Assembly: GCA_025964175.1 (NCBI GenBank)
Contig: JAOPZL010000004.1
Location: 1 to 33,454, forward strand
Reading direction: 5' to 3'
DNA length: 33,454 nucleotides
From: Solirubrobacterales bacterium
GTDB lineage: Bacteria; Actinomycetota; Thermoleophilia; Solirubrobacterales; Solirubrobacteraceae
Below, piece after piece: positions 7,691 through 16,680 of this stretch. Both the position numbers and the translations under genes were made by a program. Position 1 is the first letter of the stretch; each line of letters starts with the position of its first letter. Under the pieces are notes generated by a model that made no database searches, was not told the DNA's origin, and saw only the letters and a program-made list of their open reading frames with translations.

Positions 7691-9280
7691 ATGGCCACCG
7701 TCGAGCAACCCGTCACCACCCCAGAGAGCACGAAGCACCTGAAGAACGCCGAGCAGTACGTCGACTCGCTGCGAGACGACCGCCAGGTCGTCTACAAGGG
7801 CGAGCTGATCAAGGACGTCACGACCCACGTCGCGACGGCCGGCGGCATCAGGAACATCGCCGCGATCTACGACCAGCAGTTCGATCCCGAGGTGCAGAAC
7901 CTGCTGACCTACGTGCGGGAGGACGGCGAGCGGGTCACCGCCTCGTATCTGATCCCTCGCACCAAGGCCGATCTCGCGTTCCGCCGCGAGGGCATCAAGC
8001 ACGTCGCCCGCCAGACCTTCGGCACCCACGGCCGCGGCATCGACATGATCTCGACGTTGCCGCTGGGGATGCTCGCGGAGCTTCCCTCCTTCCGGCGCGA
8101 GTGCCCCGACTACGCGGACAACATCGCCCGCTACATCACCTACGCGGAGGAGAACAACCTCCACCTCGGCGAGACGATCGTCGACCCGCAGGGCTTCCGC
8201 TCCCGCGCCTCGGGAACCGATCCCGAGGCGCTGCCGCCCGAGCGGGCGACCGCCCGCATCGTCAAGGAGGACGCGACCGGCATCTGGATCAGCGGGGTCA
8301 AGGGCGTCGGCACGGCCGTGCCGCAGTCCAACGAGATGATCATCGGCAGCTTCCATCCGCCGCTGGACGAGGAGAGCTTCTGGGTCATGGTGCCGATCGG
8401 CTCGCCCGGCCTGAAGATGTTCTGCCGCGAGATCGTCCACCGGCCGGAGGCCACCGCCTACGACCATCCCCTGACCTCGCGGGGCGAGGAGGTCGAGTCG
8501 ATCGTGGCGTTCGACAACCTGTTCGTCCCCAACGAGCGCGTCATCGCCAAGTCGAAGCGATCGCTGCACGGCGTGAACTTCTACAACGTCTGGGCGCGCC
8601 TGGAGCACTGGTACACGTTCGTGCGCATCACCGCCAAGGCGGAGATGTACGCGGGCCTGGCGCAGCTGATCGTCGACACGCTCGAGCTCGACGGGGTTCC
8701 GGTCGTCCGCCAGCGCGTGGCGGACGTGATCGAGTACTGCAACATCCTGCAGGGGATGTGCCTGGCCGCCGAGGACCTGGCGCAGCTCTCCGAGGGCGGC
8801 GTGATGGTCCCCGAGGTCAACATCATCACCGCCGGGCGCTCCTACGCGCTGGACAACCTGCCCCGGATCCTGCACATCCTCCAGGACCTCTGCGGCCAGG
8901 GCATGATCCTGCGCTGGACCGAGGACGACCTGAAGGTCCCGGCGGCGTTCGGCAAGGACCTGGCCTGGTTCCTGGACACGCGCAGCATGAGCGCGCGCGA
9001 CAAGAACCTGGTCATGAACCTGGTCTGGGACGTCGCCTCCAGCGAGCACGCGACCCGCTCGAAGATCTTCGAGGAGTCCAACGCGCTCAACGTCCCGTTC
9101 CTCAAGGAGCGGCTCTACGGCGAATACGACCGTTCGCGCTTCCTGCAGGAGTGCCGCCACTTCATCGGCCTCGGGCCCGCGCCCAACCGCGAGCACGAGG
9201 CGCACATCCAGGCGCCGTCGCTGTCGACCGTGGGTCACAGCACGGGTGACGACTCGTTCCGGGCGGCGGAGAAGGCGTGA
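7691..9280 (+). CDS. 4-hydroxyphenylacetate 3-monooxygenase (HpaB)-family FADH2-dependent oxygenase
   Basis: HpaB-type motifs (YVREDGERVTASYLIPRTKADLAFRREGIKHVA, DPQGFRSR, FDNLFVPNERV, HWYTFVRITAKAEMYAGLAQ); directly follows the flavin reductase; GGGAGG RBS. Confidence 0.85.
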   Translation: MATVEQPVTTPESTKHLKNAEQYVDSLRDDRQVVYKGELIKDVTTHVATAGGIRNIAAIYDQQFDPEVQNLLTYVREDGERVTASYLIPRTKADLAFRREGIKHVARQTFGTHGRGIDMISTLPLGMLAELPSFRRECPDYADNIARYITYAEENNLHLGETIVDPQGFRSRASGTDPEALPPERATARIVKEDATGIWISGVKGVGTAVPQSNEMIIGSFHPPLDEESFWVMVPIGSPGLKMFCREIVHRPEATAYDHPLTSRGEEVESIVAFDNLFVPNERVIAKSKRSLHGVNFYNVWARLEHWYTFVRITAKAEMYAGLAQLIVDTLELDGVPVVRQRVADVIEYCNILQGMCLAAEDLAQLSEGGVMVPEVNIITAGRSYALDNLPRILHILQDLCGQGMILRWTEDDLKVPAAFGKDLAWFLDTRSMSARDKNLVMNLVWDVASSEHATRSKIFEESNALNVPFLKERLYGEYDRSRFLQECRHFIGLGPAPNREHEAHIQAPSLSTVGHSTGDDSFRAAEKA

Positions 9281-9314
9281 GCCTCCGGTGGCGTCGAGCA
9301 CGGGAGGCGACGGC

Positions 9315-9968
9315 ATGAGCGATGCCGACGCGCGGCGCGTCTACGACGCGGCGCGCCTGGGGCAGAGCCTGGTCTGGGGCTCCCGCCCGGCGGTCCTCGT
9401 CGTCGACTTCACCTGCGGCTTCACCGACCCCGCGTACGGCGCGGGGTCGGAGCTGACCGCCGAGGTCGAGGCGACGCGCCGGCTGCTCGACGTCGCTCGC
9501 GACGCCGCGACCCCGATCGTCTTCACGGCGATCGGGTTCGAGGCGAGCGGCATCGATGCGGGGATCTGGCTGCAGAAGTTCCCGGCTCTGACGGAGCTGA
9601 GGCTGGGCCAGCGGGCCGTGGAGATCGATCCGCGGCTCGGGCGGCGTGAAGGCGAGGTGATCGTGCACAAGAAGGGCGCGTCCGCGTTCTTCGGCACGAA
9701 CCTCTCCGCGATCCTCGTCGCCCAGGGCGTCGACACCGTCGTGCTCTGCGGGGCGACGACGAGCGGCTGCATCCGTGCCACCGCCGTCGACCTGCTGCAG
9801 CACGGCTTCCCGGCGCTCGTCCCGCGCGAATGCGTCGGTGACCGGGCGCGGTCACCGCACGACAGCAACCTCTTCGACATCCAGGCCAAGTACGCAGACG
9901 TGGTGACGCTCGACGCGGCGCTGGAGTACGTCGAGCGCAGCGGTACACGCGCCGGGGTCGTCGCATGA
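9315..9968 (+). CDS. nicF: Isochorismatase-family amidohydrolase, probable maleamate amidohydrolase (NicF-like)
   Basis: D-K-C catalytic pattern: AVLVVDFTCGFTDP, HKKGASAFFGTNL, CGATTSGCIRATAVDLLQHGF; next to a NicX-like gene. Confidence 0.75.
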   Translation: MSDADARRVYDAARLGQSLVWGSRPAVLVVDFTCGFTDPAYGAGSELTAEVEATRRLLDVARDAATPIVFTAIGFEASGIDAGIWLQKFPALTELRLGQRAVEIDPRLGRREGEVIVHKKGASAFFGTNLSAILVAQGVDTVVLCGATTSGCIRATAVDLLQHGFPALVPRECVGDRARSPHDSNLFDIQAKYADVVTLDAALEYVERSGTRAGVVA

Positions 9969-10002
9969 CCCTCGCGCTCCCCTCCGGAGAAAGGACCCGC
10001 CC

Positions 10003-11079
10003 ATGATCACCTCGACCACGTTCGTCGACCTGTGCGTCAAGGAGCTCGAGCTCTGCAAGGTGCGGGAGGGCGAGACGGTCGCCGTCCTGTCGCAGATGGA
10101 CGAGCGGCTCGACTACGCCGACGCCTTCCTGGCCGCCGCGCACAAGCTCGGCGCCACGCCGTTCCACGTGCGGCTGCCGGAGGCCTCCACCTCGCTGACC
10201 GGCGACGCGGGAGCGTGGACGGTCGGCAACACGCCGTTGGCCAGCAATCCCGCCGCGCTGGACGCGCTGAAGTCCGCCGACCTCGTCATCGACCTGATGT
10301 TCCTGCTCTTCTCCCGGGAGCAGCTGGCGATCCAGGCGGCAGGCGCGCGGATGCTCCTGTGCGTCGAGCCGGTCGACAACCTGTCGCGGCTCTTCCCGAC
10401 CGCCGATCAGCGCCGCCGGGTCGAGGTCAGCGAGGAGCTGCTGGGCAGGGCCAGGAGCCTGCGCATCACCAACACGGCGGGAACCGACGTCGTCTACCAG
10501 CTCGGAACGCTGCCGGTGATGACCGAGTACGGCTACACCGACCAGCCCGGCCGCTGGGATCACTGGCCGGCCGGCTTCCTGTTCACGGGGGCACCGGACG
10601 ACGGCGTCGACGGCACCGTCGTCGTCGACCGCGGCGACATCATCATCACGCCGTTCAAGAAGTTCGTCGAGGACCCGGTCGAGATCACGATCGAGGCGGG
10701 CCTGATCCAGGACATTCGCGGCGGCTTCGACGCGGAGCTGCTGCGCGACTACATCGCCGGCTTCGAGGACGAGAAGGCGTACGGCATCTCCCACATCGGC
10801 TGGGGCTGCAACGAGAAGGCACGCTGGTCGGGCCTGGCCAACGACCGCCGCAGCATCGGCATGGAGAGCCGCTGCTTCTACGGCAACACGCTCTTCTCGA
10901 CCGGGCCGAACGTCGAGCTCGGGGGCACCAACGACACCGAGTGCCACATCGACATCCCGATGCGCAACTGCAGCATGTTCCTCGACGACGAGCCGGTCCT
11001 CATCGACGGCGAGTTCGTCATCGAGGACCTCCGGGCGTCGCGTGCGCCGTTCGCGCCGCCTTCCGTCGCGCGCGCCTAG
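10003..11079 (+). CDS. nicX: 2,5-dihydroxypyridine 5,6-dioxygenase-like protein (NicX / aminopeptidase-T-like fold)
   Basis: 358 aa; GISHIGWGCN (H264) and ECHIDIP (H315, D317), corresponding in spacing to the His/His/Asp iron ligands recalled for NicX. Confidence 0.75.
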   Translation: MITSTTFVDLCVKELELCKVREGETVAVLSQMDERLDYADAFLAAAHKLGATPFHVRLPEASTSLTGDAGAWTVGNTPLASNPAALDALKSADLVIDLMFLLFSREQLAIQAAGARMLLCVEPVDNLSRLFPTADQRRRVEVSEELLGRARSLRITNTAGTDVVYQLGTLPVMTEYGYTDQPGRWDHWPAGFLFTGAPDDGVDGTVVVDRGDIIITPFKKFVEDPVEITIEAGLIQDIRGGFDAELLRDYIAGFEDEKAYGISHIGWGCNEKARWSGLANDRRSIGMESRCFYGNTLFSTGPNVELGGTNDTECHIDIPMRNCSMFLDDEPVLIDGEFVIEDLRASRAPFAPPSVARA

Positions 11080-11133
11080 CCGGACCGTCCCGATGACCAA
11101 CGACAGCCTGCCCATCGACCGAGGAGCGCGAGC

Positions 11134-12000
11134 GTGAAGCCTGCACCATTCAAATACGCCAAGGCGGAGACGGTGGCGGAGGCGACGGCCCTCCTGGACC
11201 AGCATGCCGACGACGTCAAGGTGCTGGCCGGTGGCCAGAGCCTGATCCCGCTCATGAACATGCGCCTCGCGCGGCCGGAGGTGCTGATCGACATCACCGG
11301 CATCGACGAGCTGTCGGGCATCGAGGTCAACGGCGCGCTCACGATCGGCGCGACGACCCGTCACGTCGAGGTGCTGCGGTCGAACGAGGTGCGCGCCTTC
11401 GCCCCGATCATCGCTGCCGCGATGCGCCACGTCGGCCATGTCGGCGTGCGCACCCGCGGCACGTTCGGCGGCTCGGTGGCCCATGCCGACCCGGCGTCGG
11501 AGATCCCGGCGATCGTGATCGCGCTGGACGGCGAGCTGACGGTCGCCGGACCGTCCAGCGAGCGGACGGTCGCGGCGGCGGACTACTTCGTCAGCACGTT
11601 CACGACCGACATGGAGGAGAACGAGATCCTCACCGCGGTGCGCTTCCCCTACCCGCTGGACCGGGCTCGCTGGTCGTTCCACGAGGTGGCGCGGCGCCAC
11701 GGCGACTTCGCGCTGGTCGGCGTCGCCGCGGTGGCCGAAGTCGACGACGCCGGCGTCTGCACCCGCGCCCGCATCGCGCTCAGCGGCGTGTCCGACGTCC
11801 CGGTGCGCGCCACGGCGGCCGAGGAGCTGGTCGTGGGCAGCACGATCGGCGAGGTCGCCGCCGAGGCGGGCCGTCTGGCGGAGCGGCAGATCGATCCGGG
11901 CAGCGACTTCCACGCGTCCGCCGAGTACCGCAAGGAGGTGGCGCGGGCCCTCGTGACCCGCGCGCTCAACGACATGGCCACCAAGGGAGAAGCGCGATGA
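11134..12000 (+). CDS. Molybdenum hydroxylase FAD-binding (medium) subunit, CoxM/NdhF-like
   Basis: AGGQSLIPLMNMRLARPEVLIDI and TRGTFGGSVAHADPASEIPA FAD-binding motifs. Confidence 0.9.
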   Translation: MKPAPFKYAKAETVAEATALLDQHADDVKVLAGGQSLIPLMNMRLARPEVLIDITGIDELSGIEVNGALTIGATTRHVEVLRSNEVRAFAPIIAAAMRHVGHVGVRTRGTFGGSVAHADPASEIPAIVIALDGELTVAGPSSERTVAAADYFVSTFTTDMEENEILTAVRFPYPLDRARWSFHEVARRHGDFALVGVAAVAEVDDAGVCTRARIALSGVSDVPVRATAAEELVVGSTIGEVAAEAGRLAERQIDPGSDFHASAEYRKEVARALVTRALNDMATKGEAR

Positions 12001-12509
12001 GCTCCACGATCGACGTGGGCACCCAGCCCACCGACGACCAGCGGATCCTCCGCATGACCATCAACGGGGTTCAGCGGCGGGGGATCGCCGAGCCGCGCAT
12101 GCTGCTCGTCGACTTCATCCGTCATGAGCTGCAGCTGACCGGCACCCACGTCGGCTGTGAGCACGGCGTCTGCGGCGCCTGCACCGTCCGGGTCGACGGC
12201 GAGGTGGTGCGCTCGTGCATCATGTTCGCCGTCCAGGCCGAAGGGGCGCAGATCGAGACCGTCGAGGGCCTGGCCAAGGACGGCGAGCTGAACGTCGTCC
12301 AGCAGGCGTTCCGCCAGGAGCACGGCCTGCAGTGCGGCTTCTGCACCCCGGGCATGCTGCTGGCCACCGAGAGCCTGCTGGCGGAGAACCCCGATCCCTC
12401 CGAGGAGGAGATCCGCGACTACCTGTCGGGCAACGTCTGTCGTTGCACCGGCTACGTGGGGATCGTCAAGTCCGTCCAAGCGGCCGCCAAGCAGCGGTCG
12501 CAGGCCTGA
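11997..12509 (+). CDS. Molybdenum hydroxylase 2x[2Fe-2S] (small) subunit, CoxS-like
   Basis: GCEHGVCGACTV and QCGFCTPGM...NVCRCTGY cluster-binding motifs; ATGA overlap with the preceding gene. Confidence 0.93.
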   Translation: MSSTIDVGTQPTDDQRILRMTINGVQRRGIAEPRMLLVDFIRHELQLTGTHVGCEHGVCGACTVRVDGEVVRSCIMFAVQAEGAQIETVEGLAKDGELNVVQQAFRQEHGLQCGFCTPGMLLATESLLAENPDPSEEEIRDYLSGNVCRCTGYVGIVKSVQAAAKQRSQA

Positions 12510-12517
12510 GGAGCCAG

Positions 12518-15001
12518 ATGGCCATCCAAGAGACGCTCAACACCGGGCTGAACATCCAGCCCGAGGCCGAGGCCGACGCTGTCCTGCAGCGACGCAAGTA
12601 CATCGGCATGAACGTGCTGCGCACCGAGGATCCGGCGTTCCTGACCGGGCGCGGCAAGTACACCGACGACGTCCACCTGACGGGGATGCTGCACGCGGCG
12701 TTCCTGCGCAGCGCGCAGCCGCATGCGCGGATCGTCAGCATCGACAAGACGCGTGCGCTGGCGCTGGACGGCGTCATCGACGTGATCACCGGGGAGGACC
12801 TCGAGGACACGGTCGGGCCGTTCTCGACGACCGTCCACCGCCCCGAGGTCGAGACGGTGACGCGGGCGATCCTCAACTCGAAGGTCGCGCTCTACGTCGG
12901 GCAGCCGCTGGCCATCGTCGTCGCCGAGTCGCGGTACCTGGCCGAGGACGGCGTCGACGCGCTCGACGTGGAGTACGAGGTCCTGGAGCCCGTGATGGAC
13001 GCGGAGAAGGCCCTGGAGGAGGGCTCGCCGCTGCTGTACCCGGAGATGGGCACGAACAACTTCGCCCACATCGAGTTCCAGCGCGGCGACGTGGACGAGT
13101 GCTTCGAGCGGGCCGACCACGTGTTCAAGAAGCGCTTCCACGCCGGCCGCTTCATGGCGGCGCCGCTGGAGGCCCGCGGCGTGATCGCCGACTGGGACGC
13201 GTCGGGCGAGCTGACGGTGTGGAGCTCCAGCCAGGTCCCCAACCTGGTGCGCACCTACACCGCGGGCCCGCTCGGCATCGCCGAGAGCAAGATGCGCGTC
13301 ATCTCCGAGGGCGTGGGCGGCGGCTTCGGCATGAAGGCGCACATCTTCGACGAGGAGGTGCTGATCCCCGCTGCGTCGCAGCGCGTCGGTGCCCCGGTCA
13401 AGTGGATCGAGGACCGCTACGAGAACCTGGCCGCGTCGCTGCACTCCAAGGAGGTCATCGTCTACCTCGAGATGGCCGTCCAGGACGACGGCACGTTCCT
13501 CGCCTTCAAGGGCCACTACATCGGCGTCGGCGGCGCCTGGCCCGCGCACCCTTGGACGTCGCTGATCGACCCGCTGCCCGCCGCGTCGCTGCTGCCCAGC
13601 TTCTACGACATCGAGGCCGTCGGCTGGTCGATCGACGCGCCGATGACCAACCGCTGTCCGCTCGGCGCCTACCGCGGCGTCGGTTGGACGCCGGGGCACA
13701 GCGCCCGCGAGACGATGATCGACGACATCGCCCGCGAGCTGGGCATCGATCCGCTGGAGATCCGCCTGAAGAACATGATCCCCGACGGCGAGGAGTTCGT
13801 CACCGTCACCGGGATGAAGTACGACGGCGGCAGCTACAGCGCGTCGATGCTCAAGGTCAAGGAGATGATCGACTACGACGGGCTGCGCCAGAAGCAGGCC
13901 GAGCTGCGCAAGGAGGGCAGGTACATCGGCATCGGGTGGAGCCCGTGGGTCGAGCCCTGCGCGTGGGGTTCGGAGGTGGCCAAGGCCAACGGCTTCGCCG
14001 CCGAGTTCTTCGACGCCGCCAGCGTCACGATCGAACCCGACGGCTCGGTCACGGTGACCACCGGCTGCCACAACCACGGGCAGGCGCACTACACGACGCT
14101 GGCCCAGGTCACCGCCGACACGCTCGGCGTTCCGTTCGAGAGCATCAGGGTGATCGAGAACGACTCGGCCACCGCGGTCTACGGCACCGGCACGTACGCC
14201 AGCCGCACCGCAGTGGTCGCCGGCGGCGCGATCATGCGCGCCGGCAGCGAGGTGCGCGACAAGATCATCCGGCTCGCCGCCCACGCGATGGAGGTCAGCC
14301 CCGAGGACATCGACCTCGCCGAGGGCAAGGCCAGCGTCAAGGGCGTCCCGGACAAGGTCATGACCATGCAGGAGATCGGGATGCTCGCCTACTACGGCGG
14401 GCCCAACCGGATCCCCGACACGGAGCCGACGCTGACCGCGACGCGCTCCTACGACCCGCCGGAGACCTACAGCAACGGCACGATCGTCGCCATCGTCGAG
14501 GTCGACATCGAGACCGGCAAGGTCCACCTGCAGCACATCGCGGCATGCGAGGACTGCGGGACGATGCTCAACCCGATGGTCATCGACGGGCAGATGCACG
14601 GGGCGATCGCCCAGGGGATCGGCGGCGGGATGTACGAGGACCTGGCCTACGACGCGAGCGGTCAGTTCCTGGCCAGCAGCCTCATGGACTACCTGTACCC
14701 ATCCACGACGGAGGTCCCGAACATCGAGATCGCCCACATCGAGACGCCCTCGACGGTCACCGAGGGCGGCATCAAGGGCATGGGCGAGTCCGGCACGATC
14801 GCCTCTCCGGTCGCGTGCCTGAACGCGATCGCCGATGCGATCAGCCCGTTCGGCGACATCAAGATCATGAAGTCGCCGATCGGGCCAAACGACGTCCGGG
14901 AGATGCTGCGTGCGGCTGCGGCCGGCAGCAACGGCTCGGCGCCGGCGACACAGCCGGCAGACGTGGAGACGCGGTTGAGCCAGCAGGCGGAGGGGGCGTA
15001 G
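12518..15001 (+). CDS. Molybdenum hydroxylase molybdopterin (large) subunit, CoxL-like, AYRGVGW active-site loop
   Basis: VLRTEDPAFLTGRGKYTDDV, GVGGGFGMKAHIFDEE, AYRGVGWTPGHSARE, catalytic-Glu motif GIKGMGESGTIASP. Confidence 0.92.
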   Translation: MAIQETLNTGLNIQPEAEADAVLQRRKYIGMNVLRTEDPAFLTGRGKYTDDVHLTGMLHAAFLRSAQPHARIVSIDKTRALALDGVIDVITGEDLEDTVGPFSTTVHRPEVETVTRAILNSKVALYVGQPLAIVVAESRYLAEDGVDALDVEYEVLEPVMDAEKALEEGSPLLYPEMGTNNFAHIEFQRGDVDECFERADHVFKKRFHAGRFMAAPLEARGVIADWDASGELTVWSSSQVPNLVRTYTAGPLGIAESKMRVISEGVGGGFGMKAHIFDEEVLIPAASQRVGAPVKWIEDRYENLAASLHSKEVIVYLEMAVQDDGTFLAFKGHYIGVGGAWPAHPWTSLIDPLPAASLLPSFYDIEAVGWSIDAPMTNRCPLGAYRGVGWTPGHSARETMIDDIARELGIDPLEIRLKNMIPDGEEFVTVTGMKYDGGSYSASMLKVKEMIDYDGLRQKQAELRKEGRYIGIGWSPWVEPCAWGSEVAKANGFAAEFFDAASVTIEPDGSVTVTTGCHNHGQAHYTTLAQVTADTLGVPFESIRVIENDSATAVYGTGTYASRTAVVAGGAIMRAGSEVRDKIIRLAAHAMEVSPEDIDLAEGKASVKGVPDKVMTMQEIGMLAYYGGPNRIPDTEPTLTATRSYDPPETYSNGTIVAIVEVDIETGKVHLQHIAACEDCGTMLNPMVIDGQMHGAIAQGIGGGMYEDLAYDASGQFLASSLMDYLYPSTTEVPNIEIAHIETPSTVTEGGIKGMGESGTIASPVACLNAIADAISPFGDIKIMKSPIGPNDVREMLRAAAAGSNGSAPATQPADVETRLSQQAEGA

Positions 15002-15010
15002 GAGCCCGCT

Positions 15011-15052
15011 CCGATCGGGTGTGGAGCCGGGGTCGGCTCCGCACCCGATCGG
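15011..15052. terminator. Strong hairpin 3' of the CoxL-like gene (possible terminator/attenuator/processing stem)
   Basis: CCGATCGGGTGTGGAGCC (15011-15028) vs GGCTCCGCACCCGATCGG (15035-15052): 18-bp stem, one mismatch (G-U capable), 6-nt loop; no clear U-tract. Confidence 0.55.
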
Positions 15053-15173
15053 CGTTGCCGCGTAGGTGAGGGCGGTCTTGCCCGAGACCGGCAGGAGGAG
15101 GCCCGTTCCCCGCGACACGCGCGTGGACGGAGACGAAGCCAACCATCGCCATGCGAGAGGAGTGCTGTTTCAG

Positions 15174-16592
15174 ATGTCCTTCTTCAAAGAGCAAGTCAGC
15201 GCGAGCTACTACACCCTCGACGTCTTCTATCTGTTGGCGTCCGTATGTCTACTGCTCGTCGTCACCGCAATCGGCCTGATCGACGCAGGCCTCGTTCGTC
15301 GGCGCAACATCCTGGAGACCTGGCTGGTGAAGCTGGCCTCCGCGATCCTCGCCGGAGGCGCGTTCCTGGTCGTCGGCTACGGCATCTGGAACTGGCAGTA
15401 CTTCCAGGCGCTGGGGATCCCCAATCCACTCGGGGAGGCGATCAAGGGGTGGTGGATCGGTGGTTCGAACATGACCACGTTCTCCCACAACCTCGATCCC
15501 GCGATCACACCTGAAGCCGATGTGTTCCAGATCTTCGCGGTGTTCTTCTTCGCGTACGCGGCCGTGATCGGCGCGCTTCTGCACTCGGCCGGGCTCGAGC
15601 GCATCAGGGCGGCGCCGATGTTGATCATCGCCGTCATCGCCGGCGGCATCGTGATGCCGTTCGAGGCGTACCTGACCTGGGGCTCGGCGAGCTTCCTGAC
15701 CAACAACGGCGCGCACGACTACCTGGGCCTGTTCTCCTGCTACGTCCTCGTGGGCGTGTGGGGCCTGATCATCGCCTGGAGGGTCGGGCCTCGGCTCGGC
15801 GCGTTCCGCCCGCATCCGCAGGCGGCCGGCGTCTTCCCGGGCAACCTCGGACTCACGGGGATCGGCATCGGCCTGCTGCTGTTCGCGGTGCCGTTCCTGG
15901 CCCTCGGCTGCGGCTTCATCGTCCCGGACGCCGGCTACTTCGGCATCTCGATGGCGACGAGCGGGTTCGGCCTGGTCGCGCTCAACGTCGTCGCCTCCTA
16001 CACCGGCGGCCTCCTGGGCGGCATGGCCATCTCCTACCGGACGCGCAACCCGCTGTTCGCGATGATCGGCCCGGTCGCCGGCTACCTGGGCTGCGCGGCG
16101 TGCCTGGACATCGTGGACCCGTGGGTCTGCTTCCTCGTGGCGCTCTTCTCGCCGTTCGCGTTCTGGCTCGTCTACACGATCCTCTACCGCCTGAAGATCG
16201 ACGAGAAGAAGGTCGTGCCGCTCGGTCTGGGCTGCGGCACGTACGGCGCCATCGTCGCCGGGTTCGTCGGATGGCACACGCCCACCGGCGGCTACTTCGG
16301 GCTCGAGGGCGCCTATGGCTTCCAGCACGCACAGGTGACGCCGTGGATGCAGCTCGCGGCGCTGGGCGTGACGGTCGCGGTCGCCGCGGTCTCGGGGCTG
16401 ATCGTCATCGTCGGACTCGAGAAGACCATCGGCCTGCGCGTCAAGCGGGAGGATGAGCTGCAGGGTCTGGACGACGCTCTGTGGGCCACGCCGCCCGAGC
16501 CGGTCGAGCAGGTCCTCGCCGACTACGGCAACGGGGCCGTGCCGGACCAGGAGCCGGCCCCCGTAGGGGTGCCGGTGTCGCCGGGCCTCTAG
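15174..16592 (+). CDS. Amt/ammonium-transporter-family membrane protein, divergent, apparently lacking both twin-His residues
   Basis: Amt signatures: GLIDAGLVRRRN (cf. GLAFFYGGLVRRKN), HDYLGLFSCYVLVGVWGLIIAWRVGPRLGAF, GPVAGYLGCAACLDIVDPW, C-terminal GLRVKREDELQGLD. Confidence 0.75.
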   Translation: MSFFKEQVSASYYTLDVFYLLASVCLLLVVTAIGLIDAGLVRRRNILETWLVKLASAILAGGAFLVVGYGIWNWQYFQALGIPNPLGEAIKGWWIGGSNMTTFSHNLDPAITPEADVFQIFAVFFFAYAAVIGALLHSAGLERIRAAPMLIIAVIAGGIVMPFEAYLTWGSASFLTNNGAHDYLGLFSCYVLVGVWGLIIAWRVGPRLGAFRPHPQAAGVFPGNLGLTGIGIGLLLFAVPFLALGCGFIVPDAGYFGISMATSGFGLVALNVVASYTGGLLGGMAISYRTRNPLFAMIGPVAGYLGCAACLDIVDPWVCFLVALFSPFAFWLVYTILYRLKIDEKKVVPLGLGCGTYGAIVAGFVGWHTPTGGYFGLEGAYGFQHAQVTPWMQLAALGVTVAVAAVSGLIVIVGLEKTIGLRVKREDELQGLDDALWATPPEPVEQVLADYGNGAVPDQEPAPVGVPVSPGL

Positions 16593-16617
16593 CCGGCAGC
16601 ACCGACGACGCAGTTCC

Positions 16618-16651
16618 GCTGCGCCCCGTCGCCCCGGCGACGGGGCGCAGC
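16618..16651. terminator. Perfect GC hairpin between Amt-like and MoxR/CoxD-like genes
   Basis: GCTGCGCCCCGTCGCC (16618-16633) is the exact reverse complement of GGCGACGGGGCGCAGC (16636-16651). Confidence 0.55.
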
Positions 16652-16680
16652 ATTCCGTCATCCCGACCGAAGGACCTGAT

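Noticed and set aside
7646-9316. 556-aa minus-strand ORF opposite the HpaB-type gene
   Set aside because: Antisense shadow ORF; no motifs or start context.
9523-11913. 796-aa minus-strand ORF spanning NicF-, NicX- and CoxM-like genes
   Set aside because: Runs antisense across three well-supported plus-strand genes; composition typical of GC-driven spurious ORFs.
11134-15001. Aerobic CO dehydrogenase (carboxydotrophy) interpretation
   Set aside because: Large-subunit loop AYRGVGW does not match the form I AYXCSFR signature, and the neighbourhood is NicX/NicF/NicD/NicE-like; CO oxidation is not supported from sequence alone.
12452-15142. 896-aa minus-strand ORF opposite the CoxL-like gene
   Set aside because: Shadow ORF of a high-GC gene: the opposite strand carries an unmistakable molybdopterin subunit, and the antisense translation is Arg/Asp/Val/Leu-rich with no recognisable motifs.
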